Source of the DNA: Lacticaseibacillus yichunensis
GTDB taxonomy: Bacteria > Bacillota > Bacilli > Lactobacillales > Lactobacillaceae
Reading direction: 5' to 3'
Length of the DNA: 62,803 bases
Assembly: GCF_003946405.1 (NCBI RefSeq)
Contig: NZ_RHOG01000012.1
Coordinates: forward strand, 1-62,803
Shown piece by piece: positions 42,764-51,062 of this stretch. A program made the translations under genes and the position numbers. Under the pieces are notes generated by a model. It made no database searches, was not told where the DNA came from, and worked only from the letters and a program-made list of their open reading frames with translations. Each line of letters opens with the position of its first letter. Positions within the stretch are counted from its first letter, which is position 1.

Positions 42764-45058
42764 TTACACCCGCGACGTCTTTTCACTGCGGTCGATCGTG
42801 GTGAAACTGTCTTCCGGTAACGTCGCCAGCAGGGGACTTGGCTCGTCCAGCGCTACCAGGGTCAGGTGATGCAAGGCGCGGGTCGCCAGGGTGTACAAAA
42901 TGTCGCGGTCCGCTTCGGCGGCATAGGTCTGCGCCGAGATGTCATAGCCGATCACGGCATCAAACTCCAGCCCCTTGGCCAGGTAGACTGGCATGATCAA
43001 GCAGCCCGTTTTCATCGTGTGGTCCGCTGGGGTCAAAAGGGTGCTCGGAACATCCAGCTGAAGCGTCGCAAATAACTGCTCGGCCGTTTCGCGATCACGG
43101 GTCAAAATGGCGACGGTGTTGTTGAACTTGAGCTGTTCGTTGACCAGGCGCGTGAGATCGTTGCGCACCGCGGCCGCCGTGGTCGTCACCAGCAATGGCC
43201 GGTCGCCATCGCGGTTGAAGGCCAGGATGTGGTCGTGCTCCGGCAACAGATTTTTCGCAAAATCCGTGATCGGGCGCGTCGAGCGATAGGACTTGTTCAA
43301 CGTGATCAGGCGCACCGACTGACGCGCGAAGACTTGCTTGATGGTCGCGAGAAAATCGCCAGCTTGATAATCGCTCGTGAACACGTCCTGCTTTGCGTCG
43401 CCCAGCAGCGTGAGCTTGGCCTTGGGAAACGCGTGGTGGAGATAGGCGAGCTGGGCCATGCTGTAGTCCTGCATCTCGTCAACGAAGACGTACCGAATGG
43501 CGTGGTTCGTCCCGCCCCCGGTGATCGTGTCGCGCAAAAAGAGAATCGGCGCCGCATCCTCCAGCCGCAGCTCGTGATGTTCGAGGTCGCTGGCACAGGC
43601 CTCCGCCATCGCGGCCCACGCCCCGGCACTGACTGTCGGCGCGGTGATGGTCGTCAAAAAGCGGGCGTAATCCTGATAACAGTCCAGGAAATAATCGTTA
43701 TAGATCGCGTCATAAACTGGCGCGAATGCCTTCGCCACCAATTTTTCCGCGATGAAGCGCTGCTCCTGATCGCCGGTCGCAAAGCGCCGGCCCGCCAGCA
43801 TCGTTGTGACCTGCTCATCCGACAGGGCATCGAGGGCGTCTTGCACCCAATCGTCGCCAAGCGACATCTTGATGCGCTGACGCAGCCGCTTGATCAGCGT
43901 ATTTTTCGTATCCGTGAACTTGTTTGCGGCAGTCGCCTTGGCCGGCTGGCTCGCGTAGATCTTCGTGATCGTCTCAGCCGAGAAAAAGACTTCGCCGTTG
44001 AGCATAATGTCGATGAAAAATGGTACCTGATCCGGCGTTTGCGTATACGCACGAATCAGCGTTAAGTAGGCCGCATTTTCCTTGAAGCGGCGAATGCGCT
44101 TGGCACTATCCGGCAGGCCGGCGCGGTCGCGTTCATAGCGGTCAAACAGCGTCTCGACCTGAAGCCCCGAGAACCGTTTCGCGAAAAATTCGTAAAGGGT
44201 GGCCTGCCGCATATTTTTTTCGCCCAGCGATGGCAAGACCGCCGAGATATAGTTGGCAAAGAGCTGGTTCGGGGAAAACAGCACCATTTCATCTGCGTCG
44301 AGGTCTTTGCGGCTGTGATACAGCAAGTACGCCACCCGCTGCAGGACCGCCGACGTTTTTCCGGAGCCCGCGACCCCTTGCACCACGAGCACATCGGCCT
44401 TGGTGTCGCGAATGATGTCGTTTTGTTCCTGCTGAATCGTGGCGACAATATTTTTCATATAGGCGTCGCTTTGCTGACCCAGCACCGCCTGCAAGATCTC
44501 GTCGCCGACCGTTTCGGACGTGTCGAACATATTCGTGATCGCGCCGTTTTCGATCGTGAACTGCCGCTTGTTGAGCAGTGTGACCGTCGCCGGCCCGACT
44601 GGCGTTTCGTAAGTCACCGGCCCCAGCGTGCCATTGTAATAGATTGCCGCGATCGGCGCGCGCCAATCATAGACCAGAAAGTCGTCATTTTCGTCGATGA
44701 ACGTGCCCATGCCGATATAAAGCGTGTCGACCGCGCCGTCCTCTTCAATATCGATCCGGCCAAAATAGGGATTCTGTTGAAGCAAGTGCAGCCGCTGCGC
44801 CTCGTGCTGCAGAATCGTCTCGTTTTCGACCGCCCGCGCGACCATCATCTTCTGTTGCTGGACAGCGGCATTCGTCTCCATTCGGTCATCGGTCTCGGTG
44901 ATATTGACCTTCGTCGCATCCCCGTAAGCCTGCTCGACGCGCGTGGTTTCCCGGTGCGCCGCGTCGATCTGGCGCGCGACCACCTCGAGCCGCGCCTCGA
45001 TCGCGCCCATCACTCGCGTCACCCGCGCCTGTTCCTCATCTCTGCTTGCAAGTTCCAC
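42764..45058 (-). CDS. helD: RNA polymerase recycling motor HelD (UvrD-like ATPase)
   Basis: The protein has 764 residues. An N-terminal coiled-coil arm (about 1-100) is followed by a split superfamily-1 ATPase with Walker A VQGVAGSGKTSAVL, the DE-box segment FVDEMQDYSMAQL, and LNKSYRSTRPI. The N-terminal FGRIDIEEDG and DWRAPIAA segments are typical of HelD, which removes stalled RNA polymerase from DNA. The start is GTG at 45058 with GGGAGGCGGCAAC upstream. It is monocistronic. Confidence 0.9.
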   Translation of the reverse strand: MELASRDEEQARVTRVMGAIEARLEVVARQIDAAHRETTRVEQAYGDATKVNITETDDRMETNAAVQQQKMMVARAVENETILQHEAQRLHLLQQNPYFGRIDIEEDGAVDTLYIGMGTFIDENDDFLVYDWRAPIAAIYYNGTLGPVTYETPVGPATVTLLNKRQFTIENGAITNMFDTSETVGDEILQAVLGQQSDAYMKNIVATIQQEQNDIIRDTKADVLVVQGVAGSGKTSAVLQRVAYLLYHSRKDLDADEMVLFSPNQLFANYISAVLPSLGEKNMRQATLYEFFAKRFSGLQVETLFDRYERDRAGLPDSAKRIRRFKENAAYLTLIRAYTQTPDQVPFFIDIMLNGEVFFSAETITKIYASQPAKATAANKFTDTKNTLIKRLRQRIKMSLGDDWVQDALDALSDEQVTTMLAGRRFATGDQEQRFIAEKLVAKAFAPVYDAIYNDYFLDCYQDYARFLTTITAPTVSAGAWAAMAEACASDLEHHELRLEDAAPILFLRDTITGGGTNHAIRYVFVDEMQDYSMAQLAYLHHAFPKAKLTLLGDAKQDVFTSDYQAGDFLATIKQVFARQSVRLITLNKSYRSTRPITDFAKNLLPEHDHILAFNRDGDRPLLVTTTAAAVRNDLTRLVNEQLKFNNTVAILTRDRETAEQLFATLQLDVPSTLLTPADHTMKTGCLIMPVYLAKGLEFDAVIGYDISAQTYAAEADRDILYTLATRALHHLTLVALDEPSPLLATLPEDSFTTIDRSEKTSRV

Positions 45059-45284
45059 GTTGCCGCCTCCCTTCGCACAATGTTCTTAATAGTTTAGGCC
45101 AATTGCACGCTTGTGTAAAGTAAGAACCGGACGCGGTTGGGTCTGGGGAAAATAGGGCGGTGGGCAAGGTGATTGGGTGGGGTTACCGCTCTGTTTCTGG
45201 TCCCGCTACTGGGGAGAAAAGCCTGGACTGGCAATAGTGTGTCGCCGCTCGACTTTGACCCAAACAAGGCCACCGAGAATCTGA

Positions 45285-45299
45285 TGTGATGCCATCACA
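45285..45299. promoter_or_regulatory. Palindromic operator-like site 1
   Basis: TGTGATGCCATCACA is a 15-bp palindrome with central GCC. Close relatives lie at 45370-45384 and 62692-62706. The half site TGTGA/TCACA is of the kind bound by Crp/Fnr or GntR regulators; the regulator is unknown. Confidence 0.5.
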
Positions 45300-45369
45300 T
45301 TAGTTGCTGATTGCGCAGAAGGAAATCAGAACAGTAGACTTAATTTCCCGGGTTATGAAAGCAAAGTTG

Positions 45370-45384
45370 TGTGACGGCATCACA
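45370..45384. promoter_or_regulatory. Palindromic operator-like site 2
   Basis: TGTGACGGCATCACA differs from site 1 at two positions and shares its downstream TAGTT. The two centres lie 85 bp apart, about eight helical turns. Confidence 0.5.
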
Positions 45385-45506
45385 CTAGTTAATGATGCTC
45401 AGGGGGGGCGTGCGGACGCATCGGGTTATGCCGTATCCAAGATGGCTTGTTTTGGCCTTGATATAAAGGCATTTCTCGAAGACACATCATTTGCTTCTAC
45501 AACAAA

Positions 45507-45542
45507 CCGCGCCAGATCGGCATTTCTGTCGATCTGGCGCGG
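45507..45542 (-). terminator. Terminator-like perfect inverted repeat
   Basis: CCGCGCCAGATCG and CGATCTGGCGCGG pair over 13 bp. On the minus strand TTTGTTGT follows, so it probably ends the ABC operon; the T run is imperfect. Confidence 0.55.
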
Positions 45543-45666
45543 CTGTCAGGTTGCGCTTTGGTGCATTTTGATGGGGAGTTGGTCATTTCGAGCGCGAACA
45601 CGACTCAGAATCACGCCTGAGCGAACCAGCCGTGACGATTTTCCGGGAGATCGATGAACCGTGTGC

Positions 45667-46179
45667 TCAGAGTGGCAATTCGACCCGCGTATGGCCCGCT
45701 GTAGTCGGAACCATCAGGAGAATATATGGTCGCCCGGCACCGGCCTCGTACTGCGCGGCCGCCACGGTGAACGACAGAACAAAGTCATTGCGTTTTGCGT
45801 TGTTCAGCTGGGAAAACTGCAACGGCGAGCCGTCCAGATGGGTGATCTCCGCCACGGCCAGCGCACTATACGGGACAACGAGCCGAAGATTTTCGTTAAA
45901 GCTGCGATTTGGTCCGCGATCCCCGTAGCGACGCGGCTTTGTCTGCTGAATCGTCATTGTCGCGGTGATCCGATATGTCTCGTGCTCGCGGCGCGCGGTG
46001 AGGCGGCTGAAGGAAAAATCGAGCCCGGGAAAATGCACTTGTTGATCTCGGTCGATCTTCATCGTGCGGATTGTTTCGGTGGTCGCGGCGTTGACTTGGT
46101 GGTAGCGGACTGCTGCGCCGAAGCCGAGTAGCAAAATTGCCAGCAGGATGCCGCCGCGTTTAAGCCACTTGTTGTTCAA
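45667..46179 (-). CDS. Membrane-anchored or secreted protein of unknown function
   Basis: The protein has 170 residues. An N-terminal hydrophobic segment (about 8-25, LLAILLLGFGAAV) is followed by an extracellular, beta-rich domain reminiscent of DUF4352-like lipoprotein domains, but without a lipobox cysteine. The start is TTG at 46179, with GGAGG 9 bp upstream inside the preceding ATPase gene; the genes overlap by 20 bp. It is the last gene of the sigma-factor/ABC operon and may be its accessory or immunity subunit. Confidence 0.6.
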   Translation of the reverse strand: MNNKWLKRGGILLAILLLGFGAAVRYHQVNAATTETIRTMKIDRDQQVHFPGLDFSFSRLTARREHETYRITATMTIQQTKPRRYGDRGPNRSFNENLRLVVPYSALAVAEITHLDGSPLQFSQLNNAKRNDFVLSFTVAAAQYEAGAGRPYILLMVPTTAGHTRVELPL

Positions 46180-46804
46180 TGAGATGGCCCTCCTTCACTT
46201 TGACGCGCCGGGTCGCAACCGCCTCGATAAACTCGCGGTCGTGGGAGGCGATCACAAACGTGGACCCGAGGTTGCGATATGTCCGGATCAGGGCGGCGAG
46301 GGTCGTTTTGCTGTCTTCGTCAAGCGCGTTGGTCGGCTCGTCGAGGACGATCAGTGGCTGGTGGCCCAGCAGCGCTTGGGCGATGCCAAGCTTTTCCCGC
46401 ATTCCCAGTGAAAAATCTTTGACCCGCGTCTTGCTTCTGGGATCCAGGCTGAGCTCGCGCAAGACAGCGGCGATTTCCTCGTCGGTGACGTCGGGAATGA
46501 GCGTCGCCAATAGCTTGAGATTCTGAAAGGCCGTGAAGTCGTTGATCAGGCTCGGATTTTCGATCAAAATACCAGCCTTCAGTGGATAAGCTTGGCCCAG
46601 GTGAAAAGGGTGGCCGTTGATGGTCAGCGTGCCAGTCGAATCGGTTAAACCGAGAAGTGCCTTGAGCAACACCGTTTTGCCGGCTCCGTTCTCACCTTCG
46701 ATGGTCAAGATCTCGCCTGGCTCGACGGTGAGCGTGATGCCGTCCAACAGCACGGCTCCGTGACGCAATTTTCGACTGAGATGTGTTGCGACAAGTAAAC
46801 TCAT
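46160..46804 (-). CDS. ABC transporter ATP-binding protein
   Basis: The protein has 214 residues. Walker A GENGAGKTVLLK, signature FSLGMREKLGIAQALL and Walker B PLIVLDEPTNALD are present. It is of the small exporter type found with ABC-2 permeases in antimicrobial-peptide export and immunity. It overlaps the upstream permease gene by 4 bp (ATGA) and the downstream gene by 20 bp. Confidence 0.93.
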   Translation of the reverse strand: MSLLVATHLSRKLRHGAVLLDGITLTVEPGEILTIEGENGAGKTVLLKALLGLTDSTGTLTINGHPFHLGQAYPLKAGILIENPSLINDFTAFQNLKLLATLIPDVTDEEIAAVLRELSLDPRSKTRVKDFSLGMREKLGIAQALLGHQPLIVLDEPTNALDEDSKTTLAALIRTYRNLGSTFVIASHDREFIEAVATRRVKVKEGHLIEQQVA

Positions 46805-47490
46805 TTTCTATCACTCCATTTTCCAATCAATTGCCAAAAGCCGAGGGTATAAGCGCCGCACAAAATGATCAATGTCCCAAGCGCGATGACCAGCGGCGCG
46901 GGGCCACCTTGCCAGCGGGTCAGCATCGCATCTGCCAAGAGATTCGGCCAGGCGGTGTAGACCGTGATGACCTGCCAGCTGAGTATTGCGAGGAGGCCGG
47001 CGAACCGGTTGCCCCAACTCAGCCAAGTCTCGATCAGCAGTATCAACCACATGACCCCAAATAAAGTTGCGAGATACCAGCCGTCCACAGGCGTCCTGCC
47101 GAGCAAAAGGCCGCCGGCAAGCAGAAGCCAGTATGCGCCGGCCCATTCTGCAATGAGCATGAGGTCCACCAGCGCAAATTGTCGGCGACTGAAGCCGTGG
47201 CCCCAGATCTGAATGCCTCGTCGCCGCCACAACCCCGGAATGGCATCCCCGAGTGCAAGCACCGGCAGTTGGAGTAAGACGACCCAGGTGACGGGAAAAA
47301 CAATATGCGCGGGCGAGCTGTCCGGTGCATTGCCGCCAAGCAGTATTTTCGCCAGCTCAAAATGGGGATGCTGGTACGACTGCCAGGTCGCACCGCCGAT
47401 CACCAGCCCGGCCAGCCCGATGAAAAACGTGAAGCGGCGCCAGTTGACCGCCCAAAAGAAGCGCGTCTGATGCTTGATCAAGCGCCACAT
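46801..47490 (-). CDS. ABC-2-type membrane subunit
   Basis: The protein has 229 residues with six hydrophobic segments and no signal peptide. ATG at 47490 is chosen because GGGAGGCGCTGTG precedes it; the long open upstream extension is in the neighbouring gene. It overlaps the ATPase start by 4 bp and the upstream gene stop by one base. It is probably one of the membrane subunits working with the ATPase at 46160-46804. Confidence 0.68.
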   Translation of the reverse strand: MWRLIKHQTRFFWAVNWRRFTFFIGLAGLVIGGATWQSYQHPHFELAKILLGGNAPDSSPAHIVFPVTWVVLLQLPVLALGDAIPGLWRRRGIQIWGHGFSRRQFALVDLMLIAEWAGAYWLLLAGGLLLGRTPVDGWYLATLFGVMWLILLIETWLSWGNRFAGLLAILSWQVITVYTAWPNLLADAMLTRWQGGPAPLVIALGTLIILCGAYTLGFWQLIGKWSDRK

Positions 47491-48164
47491 CACAGCGCCT
47501 CCCTTGCAGTGGCCCAGCGCAGAGTCGTTACCACGAAACCGGTCAGTCCGAGCAAAATGAGCTGATCGCCTGCTGCACGCATCGGGGTCAACACGGTGGC
47601 AAACGCAAAGATCAGCGCGGGAACGCCCGCGACCGTCAGTGCAAATAGGCCCGCTACGGCCAGCCAGGTGATGAGAAATGCGGCGATCCGCGAGTGCAGC
47701 GTGGCGACGAGCAATTCCGCGCAGCTGCTCACGAGGAGTTGTGTCAGCCAAAGCGTCAATACCGTGCGGCCGGCCAAGCCCAGATCGAGGAAGCGCAGGC
47801 TGTGTGTCCAAAGCAGGCCGCCAAGAACAAACAAGCTCCACCAAATGAGCAATGCGGTCTGGGTCACCAAGAGGCGAAGGACGCGCTGGCCCCAAAGAAC
47901 CGCACGTGTGCCACACGCGGCCGCGTCGAGCCCCCGGAATGTATCGGTGGTCAAGGTCGCTACAAGACACAATGGAAAATAGACGACCAGAAACTGGAAT
48001 CGATCAAACACCGTATTTTGCAGGGCATATCCGGATAGGCTTGCGTGAAGGCCATGGCAGGCAAGACTAGCGCTGAGGGCCGCCGCGAGCACGAGCCAAA
48101 GTTGCCAGCGCCGGTGCCACAAAAACCAGCGCCAAGTCTGCTCAACGATTGCTTTCGTAAGCAC
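47490..48164 (-). CDS. ABC-2-type membrane subunit
   Basis: The protein has 224 residues and about six membrane segments. The start is GTG at 48164, 7 bp behind GGAGGG; TTG at 48179 is in frame but lacks spacing. Its 5' end overlaps the 3' end of the preceding permease gene. The sequence carries no recognisable motif beyond hydrophobicity. Context indicates a subunit of the same exporter. Confidence 0.62.
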   Translation of the reverse strand: MLTKAIVEQTWRWFLWHRRWQLWLVLAAALSASLACHGLHASLSGYALQNTVFDRFQFLVVYFPLCLVATLTTDTFRGLDAAACGTRAVLWGQRVLRLLVTQTALLIWWSLFVLGGLLWTHSLRFLDLGLAGRTVLTLWLTQLLVSSCAELLVATLHSRIAAFLITWLAVAGLFALTVAGVPALIFAFATVLTPMRAAGDQLILLGLTGFVVTTLRWATAREAL

Positions 48165-48954
48165 GCACGCGCCCTCCAATCATGGTCAGCCCGGCGACCA
48201 CAAGCACCACGATCACGGTCACGCCGGCGACGACCGCCCCGCTCAGCGTTGCTCCGGCGCTTTCCCGCATGAAATCAGATGGCACAAAGCTCACATGGAC
48301 GGGCAGGGGCAGCAAGAGGTTCGCCGCCATTAAGCCAATCTGCAAAAGCAGTCCCGCCGCCACTGTCAGGAATCGATTTTTCAAAAACCAGGCCATTGCC
48401 GTGGCGAAACTGGCGAACAGTCCACTCCAGGTTGCCGCCAGCAAGATCGAGGCCAGCGCGTGCCACAGGGGATGCGTGTAATAGAGCCCGACCCACAAGG
48501 TATCTTGCGACATGACGGCAATATTGAGATTGAGAAAGAAGTCGGGCTTCAAATTCGGCAGAAGCAAAAAGAAGCCGAAGAAGTTGATCAGGAGGGTACC
48601 GCCCACCAGAACTGCGCCCAAGAGAAAGCTGGTCACCAGATAGCCCCAGGCGACCCGCATTCCCCCACGCCGCAAGATCAGTTGCTGGGTGAAGCGTGTC
48701 TGCCGGTCCTTGGCGATCAGCGTTGCCCCGGGAATGGCGGCGAGCAGCGGCACTAGCAGGAAAAATAGAATGGGGATGAAGCTGAATTGGTCCATCGACA
48801 GCCACATCGTGTAAGGCGAGTCGTGAAAAACACTACTGCGCTTGGCGATCTGCATGGACGATTGCCCATATTGAATGAGGCTGATCAGCATCAACAGGGA
48901 AAAACTGAGCAGAACTGGCCGCCGCTCGATACGGCGGAAAAACAGATGCGACAT
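48142..48954 (-). CDS. ABC-2-type permease
   Basis: The protein has 270 residues with six membrane helices and an extracellular loop after helix 1. The cytoplasmic segment AKDRQTRFTQQLILRRGG resembles the ATPase-contacting helix of ABC-2 permeases of the bacitracin/lantibiotic type. ATG at 48954 follows AAAGGAGCCTCCCC. It is the first transporter gene after the anti-sigma gene (64 bp gap). Confidence 0.72.
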   Translation of the reverse strand: MSHLFFRRIERRPVLLSFSLLMLISLIQYGQSSMQIAKRSSVFHDSPYTMWLSMDQFSFIPILFFLLVPLLAAIPGATLIAKDRQTRFTQQLILRRGGMRVAWGYLVTSFLLGAVLVGGTLLINFFGFFLLLPNLKPDFFLNLNIAVMSQDTLWVGLYYTHPLWHALASILLAATWSGLFASFATAMAWFLKNRFLTVAAGLLLQIGLMAANLLLPLPVHVSFVPSDFMRESAGATLSGAVVAGVTVIVVLVVAGLTMIGGRVRAYESNR

Positions 48955-49018
48955 GGGGAGGCTCCTTTCTCAAATGATTGTGCGTGTGATGGCTTCGCGA
49001 CCAGCCGCGAACCGGCCC

Positions 49019-50104
49019 TCATGGTAAGAGGGTCGAAACTGGCAACTCAAATGTTCCCAAAATATCGCGTTGTGTGCTTCCACTCGGCAACTCCAACCTG
49101 AACAAAACGGTCGCGTCGGCTGGTAAGTCACGTAGCGCCAACGCCTTGTCGTTGCCATCTTTTTGGTACTGTGTCGCAAAGACGGACTGAAAATTGACGG
49201 TGCGCGTCGCCCCGCGGCTTGTGTCGCCGATTCGCATGCCGCCGGTGCCCAACAACAACTGGCCCAGCGTTTTGCCATGGCGCTGAACCGTCGCCTCTGA
49301 GATCCAGGCAGCTTGGCGAAGCGCCTTGGCGTGGCTGTTTGTCGATGTGAAGCTCGTGTGATAGTGCAGCACGAAGGCTTGCGCGCCTGCATCCACCGCA
49401 TCCACGCCGCCTGTGACGTCGGCTTTGGTCGCTGTCAGGGCGAATGTCCGGTGAGTGGCGGTCGGCGCGGCGATGTGCAGGGCCGGAAGCGTCACATTTT
49501 TCGCTTGGCCATTGAACCGGTCGATGCGAATGCTGATCGTTTCGCTCGGGGTTTCAGGCGCCGGGGTGTAAAACGCTAGGAACTGGCGGTAATGGCCCAG
49601 CGCGATCTGGCCATAATTCTGCGAGACATCGAGAATGCGGTCATGGCCAGTCATCGTGACGGTGATCGTCTGTTTGCGCAGCGCAGTGGGATCGAGGTGG
49701 CCGCCTTGATAATCAATCACCAGCGCGCGCATCCCGGGGGCGGCCATGACGCCGCGAACCGACAGCGTGACAGCGCCGACCACGACATGATTTCCCTGAA
49801 CGGGCTGATACACGCTCAGGTCTGCCATATCCCCGAATACTTGGTTCATGGTCGGGTCAAAATGGTGCGTCTTTTTCCCTTCCTGATCGAGCAGTTGACG
49901 AATGGCAGGCGCGACCCCACCGGCTTGCAGCGTCAGCGGGTTGATGACCACTGCGACCAACATAAGCGCGGTTGCAATCAGCACGCCGATGTGGCGGTGC
50001 CGCCTGCGCAAATTGGCGCGCGCTTGGCCGCGGCGCAGCGCCTGGTGCACCAAGTTCGTGGGGACGTCGAGCTGATCGCTCATTTTTTGCCAGTCAGGCT
50101 TCAT
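49019..50104 (-). CDS. DUF4179-like anti-sigma factor
   Basis: The protein has 361 residues. A short cytoplasmic N-terminus (about 1-38, which should hold the sigma factor), one membrane helix (about 39-58), and a large extracytoplasmic beta-rich domain fit the DUF4179 anti-sigma family. It starts within the 3' end of the ECF sigma gene (11 bp overlap), the usual coupling for such pairs. The external domain may sense an envelope signal. Confidence 0.82.
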   Translation of the reverse strand: MKPDWQKMSDQLDVPTNLVHQALRRGQARANLRRRHRHIGVLIATALMLVAVVINPLTLQAGGVAPAIRQLLDQEGKKTHHFDPTMNQVFGDMADLSVYQPVQGNHVVVGAVTLSVRGVMAAPGMRALVIDYQGGHLDPTALRKQTITVTMTGHDRILDVSQNYGQIALGHYRQFLAFYTPAPETPSETISIRIDRFNGQAKNVTLPALHIAAPTATHRTFALTATKADVTGGVDAVDAGAQAFVLHYHTSFTSTNSHAKALRQAAWISEATVQRHGKTLGQLLLGTGGMRIGDTSRGATRTVNFQSVFATQYQKDGNDKALALRDLPADATVLFRLELPSGSTQRDILGTFELPVSTLLP

Positions 50105-50606
50105 GTTGCATGCCTCCTTTCTCGCGCAACCACTTGCGGCCGCGGTTTAGCCGACTTTTCACTGTTCCCGTTGGCACCCGCAACACCGCCGCGATCTCGT
50201 TTGCCTCAAGCTCGTTGAAATAAAACAGAATCAGCACGACGCGATATTTCGCCGGGACCTTCGCCAGTGCCTGCATGAGATCTTCGTGCAAGTCGACTTG
50301 CCGGTGTGCATCGAGCATCTGCTCAGGTGCGGGAAGGGGCGGCAGGGGCCGGCGATAATAATGACGGGAGACGTTGATCAAAATCCTGATCAGCCAAGTG
50401 TCAAAATATTGCGGCTGACGGAGGCGATGAATGCTCAAAAATGCCTGCAGGGAGGTATCCTGCACTATATCCAACGCATCTTGTGGGTCGTGGACACACA
50501 GAAAGGCGGTCTTATACAATTTTTCCTGCCGCGCGTCCAGCAGTTGCATCAATGCCTCCTGATCGCCGGCCTTGGCCGCCAAGATCAGTCCCGTTTCTTC
50601 CGCCAT
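50094..50606 (-). CDS. ECF-type RNA polymerase sigma factor
   Basis: The protein has 170 residues. Region 2 (DAQEALMQLL... then DPQDALDIVQDTSLQAF and FDTWLIRILINV) and region 4 (LPPLP linker, then YRVVLILFYFNELEANEIAA and VPTGTVKSRLNRGRKWL) are clear. It probably directs transcription of its own operon. ATG at 50606 follows AGGGGGTGGAAAA. A GGAAC at 50661-50657 on the minus strand could be an ECF-type -35 box, but this is weak. Confidence 0.92.
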   Translation of the reverse strand: MAEETGLILAAKAGDQEALMQLLDARQEKLYKTAFLCVHDPQDALDIVQDTSLQAFLSIHRLRQPQYFDTWLIRILINVSRHYYRRPLPPLPAPEQMLDAHRQVDLHEDLMQALAKVPAKYRVVLILFYFNELEANEIAAVLRVPTGTVKSRLNRGRKWLREKGGMQHEA

Positions 50607-51062
50607 TTTTCCACCCCCTGACCCCACACCTATTAGTGCGAGACTCGCCCTGCGAGGTTCCATTTATTTTTGCTTTTTGCGAATTCGCGACAAGGTCGGG
50701 GTTTTCCAAAAAAACCATGAGCCCCGCCCATCATTGGCATCATCTCACCAAACCCGCACCGCGTCTTTGGACGATCATGGCAGGCCAGCTATATTTATAA
50801 AAGAAATCTGTTCGTTGCGTGTCCCGACTTTTCCCCCGAGCAAAACACCGTCGTCATGACGGTGCGTCCGCCAGCAGCTTGGGCATGCCACCGTCGCAAT
50901 GCTGGGGCGCGCCACACCAGCCGCCCCTTATAATGGAAGAGAGCGAGTCGCGCGTGAGGGCAAACAGACAATAAACGCCGCCGAACCGCTTGGCGATATT
51001 AGGGGCGTCGCGTTGACAGCTATGATATATTTGACTGTGTAAAAGTAAGCGGAGGCGGACAC
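50607..51062. other. Divergent intergenic region, sigma factor and osmoprotectant transporter
   Basis: No gene was found in these 456 bp. A hairpin CACCGTC/GACGGTG (50847-50865) is followed on the minus strand by TTTTGC. For the plus strand TTGACA lies at 51013-51018 with TGTAAA at 51038-51043 (19 bp), a plausible promoter for the transporter. Confidence 0.45.

Larger units (their letters stand above)
45059..45666. other. Long intergenic region with repeated palindromic operators
   Basis: No gene is convincing in these 608 bp. Two similar palindromes, TGTGATGCCATCACA (45285-45299) and TGTGACGGCATCACA (45370-45384), are each followed by TTAGTT or CTAGTT. A perfect inverted repeat with 13-bp arms lies at 45507-45542. 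A plus-strand ORF at 45304-45657 has no ribosome binding site or family resemblance and is not accepted. Confidence 0.5.

Noticed and set aside
45304-45657. Plus-strand ORF of 117 codons between helD and the ABC operon
   Set aside because: It runs through the operator-like palindrome and the perfect inverted repeat, lacks a ribosome binding site and resembles no family.
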